Of a stretch of 57,945 nt of DNA, positions 24,733 through 33,695 are shown one piece after another. Under the pieces are notes generated by a model that saw nothing but the letters and a program-made list of their open reading frames with translations, was not told the DNA's origin and did not search any database. Source of the stretch: Elusimicrobia bacterium GWA2_69_24 (lineage in GTDB: Bacteria; Elusimicrobiota; Elusimicrobia; UBA1565); assembly GCA_001799695.1 (NCBI GenBank), contig MGTY01000046.1, positions 1 through 57,945 on the forward strand, given 5' to 3'. A program made the position numbers and the translations under genes. The first letter of the stretch is position 1; each line of letters starts with the position of its first letter.

Positions 24733-25923
24733 ATGAACGCCAATCATCTGTTTTTCTTCCGCGCGGTCCTTTATGAGACCCTGCTCCTGCAGACCCTGGA
24801 GGCGTCCGGGGCCTGGACCCTGCGAGTTCCCTGGATCATCCTCTCGCTCTACGCGGTCTTCGGCGGGGCGATGTTCTGGCTCGGCCGCCGCCGCAAGGTC
24901 TCGGACCGGGTGAGCCTCGCCTCCTTCCTCGCGGACATCGCGGCGACGACCGCGGTCTTGATGAGCACGCAGGGCGGGGGCAGCGACTATTACATCGCCT
25001 ACTTCATCGTGATCCTGGCGTCCTGCATGCTGCAGAACCTGCTCTACAGCTTCGTGGTGGGCGCCGTGGCCTGCATCGTGTACGGGGCGATGATCTTCCC
25101 GGGCCTGCACTGGCTGGAGGGGTCCGCGTATCTGCTGCGGCTGTCCTTGCTCATGGCGACGTCCTTGTTCAGCACTTTCATCGTGGACAGCACCCGGCGC
25201 ATCCGTCAGGAGTCCCGGGACCTCTATGAGAGCCGCCTGGCCTGGATGGAGCGGCTCTCGACGGTGGGGCAGGCCGTGGCCGGCGTCCTCCACGAGCTCA
25301 AGACCCCGGCCAACACCATCCTCCTGGGGGCCGAATACGTGAAGGCGGTCCTGGACCGGCCCGAGGAACGCGCCCGCGCGGAGGCCCAGCTCGACATCAT
25401 CCGCGACGAAGCCGAGCGGGTCGGACAGGTGCTGGCGGATTTCCTCAATTTCTCCCGCCCGACGGAACTGACGCTCACCCCGACTTCCGTCGAGAGGCCG
25501 CTGCGCAAGGCGTTCGAGCGGCTCGCGGTGCGGGCCGAGGACCGCGGGGTCGCCATGGAGAGCTCGGTCGCGGGGACGACGATGGTGCAGGGCAGCGAGA
25601 CCCATCTCATGCAGGTGTTCCTGAACGTCCTGGGCAACGCCATCGACGCCATGCCCCTGGGGGGGCGGGTGACCGTCTCGGAGCGGCCCCATGGCGACGC
25701 GGTGGATATCCATGTCGCCGACAACGGCGTCGGCATGGAGCCGGAGTCGATCCGCCGCCTCTTCGAGCCGTTCAAGACCTCGAAGGCGGACGCAGGCGGT
25801 CATGGGATCGGGCTCAGCGTCGTGCAATGGATCGTCCAGAAGCATCACGGGGACATCCGGATCCGCAGCGCAGGCCCGGGCCGCGGCACCGAGGTGGTCC
25901 TCACCCTGCCGCTCGTTCGTTAA
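24733..25923 (+). CDS. Membrane sensor histidine kinase
   Basis: 396 residues. An N-terminal domain of about five hydrophobic helices (residues 30-150) lacks a large periplasmic loop. The dimerisation/phospho-acceptor helix contains H187 in AGVLHELKTP. Then come the N box (FLNVLGNAIDAM), G1 box (DNGVGM) and G2 box (GHGIGLSVV). All ATPase motifs are intact. It is divergent from and presumably phosphorylates the OmpR-type regulator at 24010-24711. Confidence 0.95.
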   Translation: MNANHLFFFRAVLYETLLLQTLEASGAWTLRVPWIILSLYAVFGGAMFWLGRRRKVSDRVSLASFLADIAATTAVLMSTQGGGSDYYIAYFIVILASCMLQNLLYSFVVGAVACIVYGAMIFPGLHWLEGSAYLLRLSLLMATSLFSTFIVDSTRRIRQESRDLYESRLAWMERLSTVGQAVAGVLHELKTPANTILLGAEYVKAVLDRPEERARAEAQLDIIRDEAERVGQVLADFLNFSRPTELTLTPTSVERPLRKAFERLAVRAEDRGVAMESSVAGTTMVQGSETHLMQVFLNVLGNAIDAMPLGGRVTVSERPHGDAVDIHVADNGVGMEPESIRRLFEPFKTSKADAGGHGIGLSVVQWIVQKHHGDIRIRSAGPGRGTEVVLTLPLVR

Positions 25924-25956
25924 CCTGGAGTTTCCCGGAGTTAACCGAAAGTTTCG

Positions 25957-25985
25957 TTGCCGCGGCAGGGGGCGCGCCCTATGCT
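25957..25985 (+). promoter_or_regulatory. Promoter TTGCCG-17-TATGCT of the pseudopilin operon
   Basis: TTGCCG (25957-25962), a 17-bp spacer and TATGCT (25980-25985). The ATG at 25994 follows after 8 nt. Confidence 0.6.
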
Positions 25986-25993
25986 ATGTCCAA

Positions 25994-27667
25994 ATGGGGC
26001 GAAGGGGGCGGACGGCACGCAGCGGCAGGTCCCAGGGGGGATCCATCCTCCTGGAAACGGTGCTGGCCATCCTGATCATGACCACGGTCGGCGTCGCCTT
26101 GATCGCCATGGTGCAGAAATACATGGTGGTGACGCTCAAGGCGCGGGAGCAGGTGAGCTGCGGCCGCCTGGCGCAGACCGGGTTCGCGAGGCTCAAGAAC
26201 GTAGATTTCTACTACCTCTTCGCTACGGACTCGGATTCCGCCAACCACGGGTTATGGAGCGCTTATCCCTACAAGGCCGTGCTGGATGGGATCCGGAGCA
26301 CGCTGCGGGCGTCGAAATTCGACCGGTTCCGCGTCACCATCGTGTTCATGCGGCGCGATACCTCGGATGCCGACGGCGACGGCTCCACCTCCGACCTCAT
26401 CGCTTTCGCGGACGCCGACGGCAACGGGGCCGACGACTACGACTCCGGGATCCGCGGCTTCGACCAGAACGGGGACGGCGACACCTACGACACCTACACT
26501 TCCGGCGGGCGCACCGTGGCCGAGCAGCCGGACACCCACATCAAGAAGGTCACCTTCGACGTGTTCCGGCGGGGCCGTCTGGCCTGCTCCCAGACGGAAT
26601 ACGTCTCGCTGGAGCAGTTCTCCGGCAACAGCAACCCTTCCAGTGAGGCCGTGCTGTCCTTGCAGTTGTCGACTCCCACCAACAACGCCGTCCTGTACCA
26701 GGCCGACACCGCCGCGCTGGCCGCGGCCCGCGCCCTGGCCATCACCCAGGCCTTCCCCGCCGGCCTCGAACCGTTCCGGGCCGACGCGGCGAGCCCCATG
26801 CTGGCGGCGGGGGAGACGGACCCGCTGGCCGAGGTCGACCTGTATGTCGGCGGCTCCGGCGTCCTGGCCAGCCCCGCCGCGGACGCGTCCGGAGCGTTCT
26901 CGGATTCTCCGGCGGCGGTCACCGGAGCCCTGGCGGAGGGCTATAACGAGGTGGCGGCGCAGGCTGTGAAGGACGGCTACACGTCGCCGATCACGCGCCG
27001 GACCGTGCTCCTCGACCTGGCGCCGCCGCGGACCGCGAGCCCGGCTCCGACGGGCACCGTCAACACGCGCGCTCCGCAGGTCGCCATCACCCTGTCGGAC
27101 CCCGGCGTGTCTACCACGGTCGCCAGCGGCATCTGCCCCGACGTCATCACCCTCAAGGCGGGGGGGGTCGTCGTGCCGTTCCAATATGATGCGACGACGG
27201 GGCAGGTGGTGTGGATCGACTCGGGCACCAACACGGTGCCGGTCCTGGCCGACGGGACCTACGCCATGACGGTCGAGGGCGGGGACTACGCCGGCTACAA
27301 GACCACCCAGACCTGGAGTTTTACGGTCAACGTGGATGCGACCGACCATTCCGCGCCCGCCATCGCCGAGAAATCCCCCATAGGCATGGCTGACTCGCAG
27401 CTGCCCGAGATATCGGTCCGGGTCTTCGACAATCAGAGCGGTGTGATCCCCGCGAGCATCCGGATGACCCTGGACGGGGAAGTGGTGGTCGACGCCGCGA
27501 ACATCGGCAGCCATTACGATGCCTCGGACGGGACCGTGTCCTACACGCCGCCGACCGCGTTCGAGGCGGGCAGCGTGCACCTGGTCTCGATCCAGGCCGA
27601 CCACTTCGCGACGAACCCAGCCGACAAGGTGACCTCGGCGGACACCTGGGGGTTCTCCGTCCCATGA
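25994..27667 (+). CDS. Large type IV pseudopilin-like protein with Ca-binding-like loops and Ig-like repeats
   Basis: 557 residues. A basic leader is followed by QGG|SILLETVLAILIMTTVG, a class III prepilin signal with Glu at +5. The mature part has Asp-rich loops (DADGDGSTSD, DADGNGADD, DQNGDGDTYD) like thrombospondin type 3 or EF-hand calcium sites. The C-terminal half holds two or three beta-sandwich-like repeats (DLAPPRTASPAPTGTVN..., DATDHSAPAIAEKSPIG...). It is much longer than ordinary pilins and is probably a minor tip or adhesive pseudopilin. Its stop overlaps the next ATG (ATGA). Confidence 0.8.
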   Translation: MGRRGRTARSGRSQGGSILLETVLAILIMTTVGVALIAMVQKYMVVTLKAREQVSCGRLAQTGFARLKNVDFYYLFATDSDSANHGLWSAYPYKAVLDGIRSTLRASKFDRFRVTIVFMRRDTSDADGDGSTSDLIAFADADGNGADDYDSGIRGFDQNGDGDTYDTYTSGGRTVAEQPDTHIKKVTFDVFRRGRLACSQTEYVSLEQFSGNSNPSSEAVLSLQLSTPTNNAVLYQADTAALAAARALAITQAFPAGLEPFRADAASPMLAAGETDPLAEVDLYVGGSGVLASPAADASGAFSDSPAAVTGALAEGYNEVAAQAVKDGYTSPITRRTVLLDLAPPRTASPAPTGTVNTRAPQVAITLSDPGVSTTVASGICPDVITLKAGGVVVPFQYDATTGQVVWIDSGTNTVPVLADGTYAMTVEGGDYAGYKTTQTWSFTVNVDATDHSAPAIAEKSPIGMADSQLPEISVRVFDNQSGVIPASIRMTLDGEVVVDAANIGSHYDASDGTVSYTPPTAFEAGSVHLVSIQADHFATNPADKVTSADTWGFSVP

Positions 27668-28494
27668 ACCGGCGCGGGGTGACCCTGGTGGAGCTGGTGG
27701 TCGGCATGACCATCATGATGATCATATGCATGGCGTTCTCCGCCATGCTGAAGTACGTGATGCGGGCCACCACCGGCGCTCGGGTGCAGGGCGAGTCCCT
27801 GGAGGAGTCCCGGCAGGCGCTGATGAAGCTGGAGGAAGCGTTGGTCAACGCCAGCGAGGTCCGGGTGGCCTCCGCGACCTTCGTGGAAATCGTCGTGGAC
27901 CTCGACCAGAGCCCGCTCTACGACCCCGGCGGAGACTTGGACGGCGACGGGATCCCCGATTTCCGCGACGCGGACCGCGACGGAGACGCCAACCTGCTGC
28001 TTCCGGCCACGGCGCAATGGCGCGCGGGGTTCAACCTCAAGGACGACGACGAGGACGGCGACGGCCTGGTCGACGTGCGGCGGCGGCTCTATCTGACCGG
28101 CAAGGACCTGTACCTGGACACCAGCGTCAACGAGGCGGCCTGGGACGGGAGCTACCGCAAGCGCATCGCCGCGAACGTCTCGGGGTTCTCCTTGAGCTAT
28201 TTCGGCAACAAGGCCAACGACCTCGGCAAGAACATCGACCGGGGCAACGACGGGATCGCGGGCACGAGCGACGCGGGAGAGGGGGACGGGATCATCACCG
28301 CGACCGAGATGGATATGGTCGCGCCCGCGGCCGGCATGGGGAACCGCAACGGCTGCCTGGACGCGGCCAACGAGAGGCGCTACATCACCTCCATCCGGGT
28401 GAACCTCGGCGTGGACAAGAATCAGGACGGCAAGACGGACTATACGGTGGAAACGGATGTCTATCCTCCATTGCTCCCGCTCAAGAGCCGCTAA
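27664..28494 (+). CDS. Type IV pseudopilin (PilW/ComGF-like) with Asp-rich loops
   Basis: 276 residues. A very short leader MNRRG is cleaved before VTLVELVVGMTIMMI, with Glu at +5, a canonical prepilin peptidase site. The mature domain again carries calcium-loop-like motifs (DLDGDGIPDFRDADRDGD, DDDEDGDGLVD, DKNQDGKTDY). It is coupled to the larger pseudopilin upstream. The next gene begins inside its last 38 nt. No prepilin peptidase, PilB or PilC lies in this window. Confidence 0.85.
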   Translation: MNRRGVTLVELVVGMTIMMIICMAFSAMLKYVMRATTGARVQGESLEESRQALMKLEEALVNASEVRVASATFVEIVVDLDQSPLYDPGGDLDGDGIPDFRDADRDGDANLLLPATAQWRAGFNLKDDDEDGDGLVDVRRRLYLTGKDLYLDTSVNEAAWDGSYRKRIAANVSGFSLSYFGNKANDLGKNIDRGNDGIAGTSDAGEGDGIITATEMDMVAPAAGMGNRNGCLDAANERRYITSIRVNLGVDKNQDGKTDYTVETDVYPPLLPLKSR

Positions 28495-29728
28495 GCGGCC
28501 CCGGCAGGACGGCCAGGCCCTGGTCATGGCGCTGGTCCTTCTGCTGGTGGCCCTTCCCACGGGCTTCTATTTCGCCCGCTACGCGGACTCGATCCTGAAG
28601 GGAGCCATGGCCGAACGCCGGCAGAAAGCGGCTTCCCAGATGGCCAACAGCGCGGTCGCGGACTATTTCCGGCAGTTCTCGCAGGACAGCTACAACGGGC
28701 ATTTCGACCCGGCGTCTCTGGAGCGCCCGGAGAGTTTCTACTCCGCGGGCTATTCCACGGTGACCTTCATCCCGGACTCCATCAACCGCACGCTGTACCT
28801 CAAGGCGGAGGGAGTCTACGGCACGCCGGAGCGCCCGCGGACCCGGCGGGTGCTGGAGGCCATGGTGCAGTTCAGCTCCGACCTCGTGCAGTATGGGACC
28901 ATGGTCAACGGCGCCTTCACCGTCAGCGCCAGCAACGTCAGGTACGACGGAGGGTTCTACACCAACGGCAACCTCTCGATCACGGGCGCGAACGTGCGGT
29001 TCAACGGCGGGCCGGTCGTGGTGAAGGGGAACCTCTCCGGGGCCGCCTCGGTGGTCATCGACGGCGACCTGTACTACAGCGGCGGGAGCGCCGGCAGCGT
29101 CAGCGTCACCGGCACGAAGTACAACTACGTCCCCAGCGTGAACTGGCCGACCCTGAACTTCGGCTACTACGACGCGCACTACACCTACAAGACCACCACC
29201 GCCAAGACCATCGTGTTCAACTCCACGGGGACGTTCACCGTGGTGGGCGGCGCGACCTACGCCATCCCGCCCGACGGCGCCTTGATCTACGGCGAGAACA
29301 CGAACCTGACGGTGCGGGGGATCGTGAGCGGACGCGTGAGCGTGATCGCGGGCGCCGCGGCCGCGGGCAACTGCTCCTCAGGCACGGGGAAGATCACGGT
29401 CGGCGGCGACCTGTACTACGTCAACGCCAGCTCGATCGCGGCCGCGGCCAACGCCTCCTTCGGCGCCCTGGCGCGCAACTGCGTCAGTTTCGATAAGACC
29501 GGGTCGGACCTCCTGGCGGTCGGCGTCTATTTCGTGGAGCAAGGCACTTCGAACATGCGGGCGAACGGCTCCAGCGGCCGGACGCTGAAGATCTACGGGG
29601 TGCGCACCCAGGGCATCTCGATGTCGGGATTCAGCTCGGCCTCCATCAACTACGACGTGAACCTGAGGTCGTTCCAGCCGCCGGGGCTCCCGGAGCGCGC
29701 GCTCCTCGTAAATTGGAACTTGCATTGA
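28457..29728 (+). CDS. PilX-like pseudopilin with beta-repeat passenger
   Basis: 423 residues from the ATG at 28457, overlapping the previous gene by 38 nt. DGQALVMALVLLLVALPTGF is a pilin-like helix without Glu at +5, as in PilX-type minor pilins. The large C-terminal part is rich in Gly, Ser, Asn and Val with repeating strands (GGFYTNGNLSITGANVRFNG, VVVKGNLSGA, VVIDGDLYYSGGS, ITVGGDLYYVNAS), suggesting a beta-helix or polymer-forming fold. It is probably a surface-exposed tip component together with the two preceding genes. Confidence 0.75.
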   Translation: MSILHCSRSRAAKRPRQDGQALVMALVLLLVALPTGFYFARYADSILKGAMAERRQKAASQMANSAVADYFRQFSQDSYNGHFDPASLERPESFYSAGYSTVTFIPDSINRTLYLKAEGVYGTPERPRTRRVLEAMVQFSSDLVQYGTMVNGAFTVSASNVRYDGGFYTNGNLSITGANVRFNGGPVVVKGNLSGAASVVIDGDLYYSGGSAGSVSVTGTKYNYVPSVNWPTLNFGYYDAHYTYKTTTAKTIVFNSTGTFTVVGGATYAIPPDGALIYGENTNLTVRGIVSGRVSVIAGAAAAGNCSSGTGKITVGGDLYYVNASSIAAAANASFGALARNCVSFDKTGSDLLAVGVYFVEQGTSNMRANGSSGRTLKIYGVRTQGISMSGFSSASINYDVNLRSFQPPGLPERALLVNWNLH

Positions 29729-29731
29729 TTG

Positions 29732-29737
29732 TATGAT
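29732..29737 (+). promoter_or_regulatory. -10 element TATGAT upstream of the lipoprotein gene
   Basis: TATGAT ends 6 nt before the ATG at 29744. No -35 at the usual distance is obvious. It supports the ATG at 29744 rather than an in-frame TTG at 29729. Confidence 0.5.
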
Positions 29738-29743
29738 AGGGAC

Positions 29744-30364
29744 ATGGTCTCGCGCTGGACGACGGTCCTCCTGTCGTCCGCAGTCCTGGGTTCCGCCTGC
29801 TCCGCACCCGTGTTCCGCTACACGCCCAACCCGCCATCGGTGAATCGGCCCGAGGTGCAGGCGCCGGTCTTCTTCCGCGGCTTCTCGGACCGGACCACGG
29901 ACAAGAGCGCTCCGGGACTGCGGGCGCACAATTTCTACAACCTGGCCAGGACCGGCTCCGCCGCCTTCGGGCTGCCGCGGCTCGACCCGTCGGCGCTGGG
30001 GGAATTCTTCGTCGACGAGCTGCGGCGCTCAGGGCGGTTCACTTCGGTCCGCCGGCTCTACCCCCGGGAGGAGCCCGACGGTCCCGGCATCCTGGTCACG
30101 GGCGCCGTGGAGCGGGCGTTCATGGATTTCGGCGCCGAGGAGCGGACCCCCACGGAGACCCTCTCCTTGGTATTCGCGCTGCAGGCCGCTGACGCGCCCG
30201 CGTCCGGGGGCGCGGCGCTCTTCTCCGAGCGCTATGAGCACTCCTACGGTCCCGCCCCCTCTCCGGTCGGGGGCCCCAAAGAACGCGCGATGATCGAGCG
30301 CTCGGTGCGCGAGGCCTTCGGCCTCATGGCCGACGATCTTGCGAAAAGACTCCCCACACGTTGA
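29744..30364 (+). CDS. Outer-membrane-type lipoprotein, function unknown
   Basis: 206 residues. The signal peptide ends in a lipobox (VLGSAC), so the protein should be lipidated at that Cys. The mature part contains LDPSALGEFFVDELRRSGRF and a later VREAFGLMADDLAKRL, which recalls small auxiliary lipoproteins of envelope transport systems (LptE, PqiC or YajG-like folds), but I cannot name a family. It stands between the pseudopilin genes and the sugar importer, with its own -10 box. Confidence 0.7.
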   Translation: MVSRWTTVLLSSAVLGSACSAPVFRYTPNPPSVNRPEVQAPVFFRGFSDRTTDKSAPGLRAHNFYNLARTGSAAFGLPRLDPSALGEFFVDELRRSGRFTSVRRLYPREEPDGPGILVTGAVERAFMDFGAEERTPTETLSLVFALQAADAPASGGAALFSERYEHSYGPAPSPVGGPKERAMIERSVREAFGLMADDLAKRLPTR

Positions 30365-30370
30365 AAATGT

Positions 30371-30376
30371 TATATT
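30371..30376 (+). promoter_or_regulatory. -10 element TATATT upstream of the sugar importer operon
   Basis: TATATT ends 9 nt before the ATG at 30386, within the 21-bp gap after the lipoprotein gene. No clear -35 at 17 bp. Confidence 0.4.
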
Positions 30377-30385
30377 CGGACCATC

Positions 30386-31612
30386 ATGAGGCGCCTGTCG
30401 CGGACCCTCGTACCGCTGGCCTGCCTCGCCGTGCTCTCCGGCTGCCGGCCGCCTGAAGCCCCGCCCTCCGCCCGGACCATCGTGCTCTGGGAGCAGGAGG
30501 ACGCCTCCGTCTTCCCGTTCCTGGACCAGGTCTTCTCGGGCTTCCGCAAGCTGCCCGGCAACGAGGACGTGCGCATCGTCCGGACGCATTACCATACCGA
30601 GGACCTGCGCCAGCAGTTCCTGACCGCCTCGATCGCGGGCAGCCCGCCGGACCTCATCATGGGCCCTTCGGATTCGGCCGGCGTATATTCGGTCGCGGGT
30701 TTCGTCCTGCCGGTCGACGGCCTTTTCGACTTGTCGCGGTTCAACCAGCCGGTGGTCGAGGCCATCTCCCTGGACGGGAAGACCTGGGGGATCCCTCTGA
30801 CCAACGGCAACCATCTGATGCTGTTCTACAACAAGCGCCTGGCTCCCGTCCCGCCCCGGAACACCGCGGAGTTCTTCGAGTATTGCGCCCAGAAGGCCCC
30901 CAAGCTGGGCCTGCAGCATTGCCTGGCCCTCAACATCGCGGAGCCCTTCTGGCTGATGCCCTGGGTGGGGGCGTACGGCGGCTGGCCCATCGACAACAAG
31001 ACTCCGACGCTCGATACGCCGGCGATGCGGAAATCCATCGCTTTCGTCCTGGAACTCATCCGGAGGAAGTTCGTTCCCGCGGAGTGCGATTACAACTGCG
31101 CGGACGCCCTGTTCAAAGAGGAGAAGACCGCGTTCCTCATCAACGGCGACTGGGCCATCTCCGCCTACCAGGAGAAATTCGGCCAGGACCTGGGAGTGGC
31201 CCGCATCCCGATGCTCTCCGAGACCGGCCGCTGGCCGAGCCCCATGATCAGCGGGAAGTACCTGATGCTGAGCTCCAAGTTGAAGGGGGAGAAGCTGGAC
31301 CTGGTCCGGCGCCTGGTCGAATTCTTCGTGAACGAGGAGAACCAGGTGGCGCAGGTGGGTGCCCTCCAGCGCCTGCCCTCCCTGACCCGGGCCGCGGCGT
31401 CCCCGGTCATCCAGCAGAGTCCGGTCCTGAAGAACTCCATGGCCCAGATCCAGGTCGGCAGGCCCATGCCCATGGCCACCGAGATCCGCGCGGTCTGGGA
31501 CGCCGTCCGGCCGCTCTTGGGCCGGGCCATCATCGGGAAGATGACGCCGGAGGAGGCCGCGGCCCAGATGCAGCGGGACGCCCTTTCCAAGATCCAGGAG
31601 ATGAACGACTGA
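30386..31612 (+). CDS. Sugar ABC transporter substrate-binding lipoprotein (MalE type)
   Basis: 408 residues. Signal peptide with lipobox (LAVLSGC), then the family 1 binding-protein fold: PPDLIMGPSDSAGVY, LDGKTWGIPLTNGNHLMLFYNKRL, AFLINGDWAISAY and a C-terminal helical end. It resembles maltose/maltooligosaccharide binding proteins. It captures the sugar outside the inner membrane and delivers it to the MalFG-like permeases that follow. The stop overlaps the permease ATG by one base (TGATG). Confidence 0.9.
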   Translation: MRRLSRTLVPLACLAVLSGCRPPEAPPSARTIVLWEQEDASVFPFLDQVFSGFRKLPGNEDVRIVRTHYHTEDLRQQFLTASIAGSPPDLIMGPSDSAGVYSVAGFVLPVDGLFDLSRFNQPVVEAISLDGKTWGIPLTNGNHLMLFYNKRLAPVPPRNTAEFFEYCAQKAPKLGLQHCLALNIAEPFWLMPWVGAYGGWPIDNKTPTLDTPAMRKSIAFVLELIRRKFVPAECDYNCADALFKEEKTAFLINGDWAISAYQEKFGQDLGVARIPMLSETGRWPSPMISGKYLMLSSKLKGEKLDLVRRLVEFFVNEENQVAQVGALQRLPSLTRAAASPVIQQSPVLKNSMAQIQVGRPMPMATEIRAVWDAVRPLLGRAIIGKMTPEEAAAQMQRDALSKIQEMND

Positions 31613-32811
31613 TGATAGAGTCTCTCCTGCAGGTGGTCGGCTTCGTCGCCCTCCTCGCGGTACTCGTGGTGGCGCTCGAGCTCTATCTCCACGCCCACTT
31701 CACCCAGTTCGACAAGCGCTGGTTCCTGCCCGGCATGGCGCTCGGGGTGCCGGCCCTGGCCCTGGCCGGGATATTCTTCTCCACGGAGGGCCGGCCGGAC
31801 CCGGGGTGGACCATCTCCCTCATCGGCGGCCTTTGCGTCGCGGAGTTCCTGGTGGCCCTGTTCTTCCGGTATTACGTGCGCGGCAAGCATTCACTCCCCA
31901 TCATGATGCTCGCCCCGGGCCTCCTGGGCCTGATCCTCCTCATCGTCTACCCCCTGATCTTCGAGGTGTACCTCGCCTTCCACGACCTGAAGCTGACCAC
32001 GGTCATGGCCTGGAGCGGCACCGGGGCCCTGCCGTTCGTGGGCTTCAAGCAGTTCTGCAAGGTTTTCGTCTCCTCTCCGTTGTCCGGGGTGACCTTCTTC
32101 CAGCTCTTCCTGCGCACGGTGTGGTGGACCTTCATCAACGTCGTCTGCCACGTGGTCGGCGGGTTCGCCCTGGCCATACTGCTCAACAACCAGATCCGCT
32201 TCAAGGGGATCTACCGGACCTTCCTGGTCATCCCTTGGGCCATGCCCCAGGTGGTGGCGGTGCTGGCGCTGCGCGGGGAGTTCCATTCCCAGTACGGCTT
32301 CATCAACGTCATGATCACGCGCCTGCTCGAATGGCTCCCTTGGCTCTCCCGCCTCGGGGCCGAGCCCGTGCAGTGGCTTAGCTTCCATCCCCTGCTCACC
32401 TGCACGCTCATCAACATCTGGCTGGGCATCCCCTTCATGATGGTCATCATCCTCGGCGGCCTGCAGTCCATCTCTCGGCACTACTACGACGCGGCGGCCA
32501 TCGACGGCGCCTCCGCTTTCCAGCAATTCCGGCTGATCACGCTCCCGCTCCTGCGCCCGGTGCTCGCTCCGGCGATCACCTTGGGGAGCATCTGGACGTT
32601 CAACAACATCAACGTCATCTACCTGGTGACCGGGCAGGCGGGGGGGACCGAGGACGCGGACATCCTGGTGTCGGCTCTCTATAAGGCGGCCTTCACCTAT
32701 TACCGCTACAGCTACAGCGCCGCCTTCGCCATCGTCATCTTCCTGATCCTGTTCACCCTCTCGCTCTTGTGGGTGCGGTATTCGAAGGGTACGGAGTCGG
32801 CCTATGGATGA
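31612..32811 (+). CDS. malF: MalF-like ABC sugar permease
   Basis: 399 residues with about eight hydrophobic segments. The first three form an N-terminal extension before the conserved core, as in MalF. The EAA loop that contacts the ATPase is YYDAAAIDGASAFQQFRLIT. It starts at the ATG at 31612, coupled to the binding-protein stop, and overlaps malG by 8 nt. It forms the transmembrane channel with the MalG-like subunit. Confidence 0.9.
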   Translation: MIESLLQVVGFVALLAVLVVALELYLHAHFTQFDKRWFLPGMALGVPALALAGIFFSTEGRPDPGWTISLIGGLCVAEFLVALFFRYYVRGKHSLPIMMLAPGLLGLILLIVYPLIFEVYLAFHDLKLTTVMAWSGTGALPFVGFKQFCKVFVSSPLSGVTFFQLFLRTVWWTFINVVCHVVGGFALAILLNNQIRFKGIYRTFLVIPWAMPQVVAVLALRGEFHSQYGFINVMITRLLEWLPWLSRLGAEPVQWLSFHPLLTCTLINIWLGIPFMMVIILGGLQSISRHYYDAAAIDGASAFQQFRLITLPLLRPVLAPAITLGSIWTFNNINVIYLVTGQAGGTEDADILVSALYKAAFTYYRYSYSAAFAIVIFLILFTLSLLWVRYSKGTESAYG

Positions 32812-33691
32812 AGCCAAGACCTCCTCCCTGGAGGAATGCCGCGCCATTTTGGCTGCGCACCATAAGCGCGAATCCCTGCGCGCGGTGCTCATCCATATCT
32901 GCCTGATCGCGTGCTGCGTGGCCTGCATCTATCCCGTCCTGCGCATCCTCGCCGTCTCCCTGCGGCCCGGGGACCGCATCATCTCCACCGACCTGGCGCT
33001 CATCCCGGCCGGCGCCACCTTCGTGTCCTATCTCCGGGTGTTCCGGGAGACCAACTTCCTGATCTGGCTGTGGAACTCGCTGGTCATCACCTGCGTGACC
33101 TCGGTCATCGGGGTGAGCCTGGCCTCCACCGCGGGCTACGCCTTTTCGCGCTTCCGGTTCCCGGGGAGCAAGCTGGGGCTGACCCTGCTCCTGGGCACCC
33201 AGATGATCCCGGCCGCCATGCTGCTCCTGCCCCTCTTCCTGATGATCATGAGGCTCGGCCTGACCAACACCTATCTGGGCATGATCATCTCCTACTCCGT
33301 GACCTCGCTCCCCTTCAGCATCTGGATACTGAAGGGGTACTACGACACGATACCCCGCTCGCTGGAGGAGGCCGCGCTCGTGGATGGGACCTCCCGGTTC
33401 GGGGCCTTCTGGCGCATCGTTCTGCCCCTTTCGACGCCGGCGCTCTCCATCGCGTTCCTGTTCAACTTCACGCAGGCCTGGAACGAGTACCTCGTCGCGC
33501 GCGTGGTCCTGACCGATTCCTTCCGCTACACCTGGACCCTCGGCCTATTCGAGCTCCAGGGGCAGTACCTGACCCAGTGGGGCATGTTCGCGGCGGCGTC
33601 CTTGATGGTGACCGCGCCCGTGCTGCTGGTCTTCCTCTATTCTTCGAAATGGCTCATCTCGGGGCTGACCCTCGGCGGGGTCAAGGGATAA
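32804..33691 (+). CDS. malG: MalG-like ABC sugar permease
   Basis: 295 residues with six transmembrane helices. The EAA loop is EEAALVDGTSRFGAFWRIVL, the MalG-type cytoplasmic coupling helix. The C-terminus ends SGLTLGGVKG, typical of the family. It begins inside the last codons of malF in another frame, so expression should be coupled. It is the partner of the MalF-like subunit. Confidence 0.92.
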   Translation: MDEAKTSSLEECRAILAAHHKRESLRAVLIHICLIACCVACIYPVLRILAVSLRPGDRIISTDLALIPAGATFVSYLRVFRETNFLIWLWNSLVITCVTSVIGVSLASTAGYAFSRFRFPGSKLGLTLLLGTQMIPAAMLLLPLFLMIMRLGLTNTYLGMIISYSVTSLPFSIWILKGYYDTIPRSLEEAALVDGTSRFGAFWRIVLPLSTPALSIAFLFNFTQAWNEYLVARVVLTDSFRYTWTLGLFELQGQYLTQWGMFAAASLMVTAPVLLVFLYSSKWLISGLTLGGVKG

Positions 33692-33695
33692 GAAC

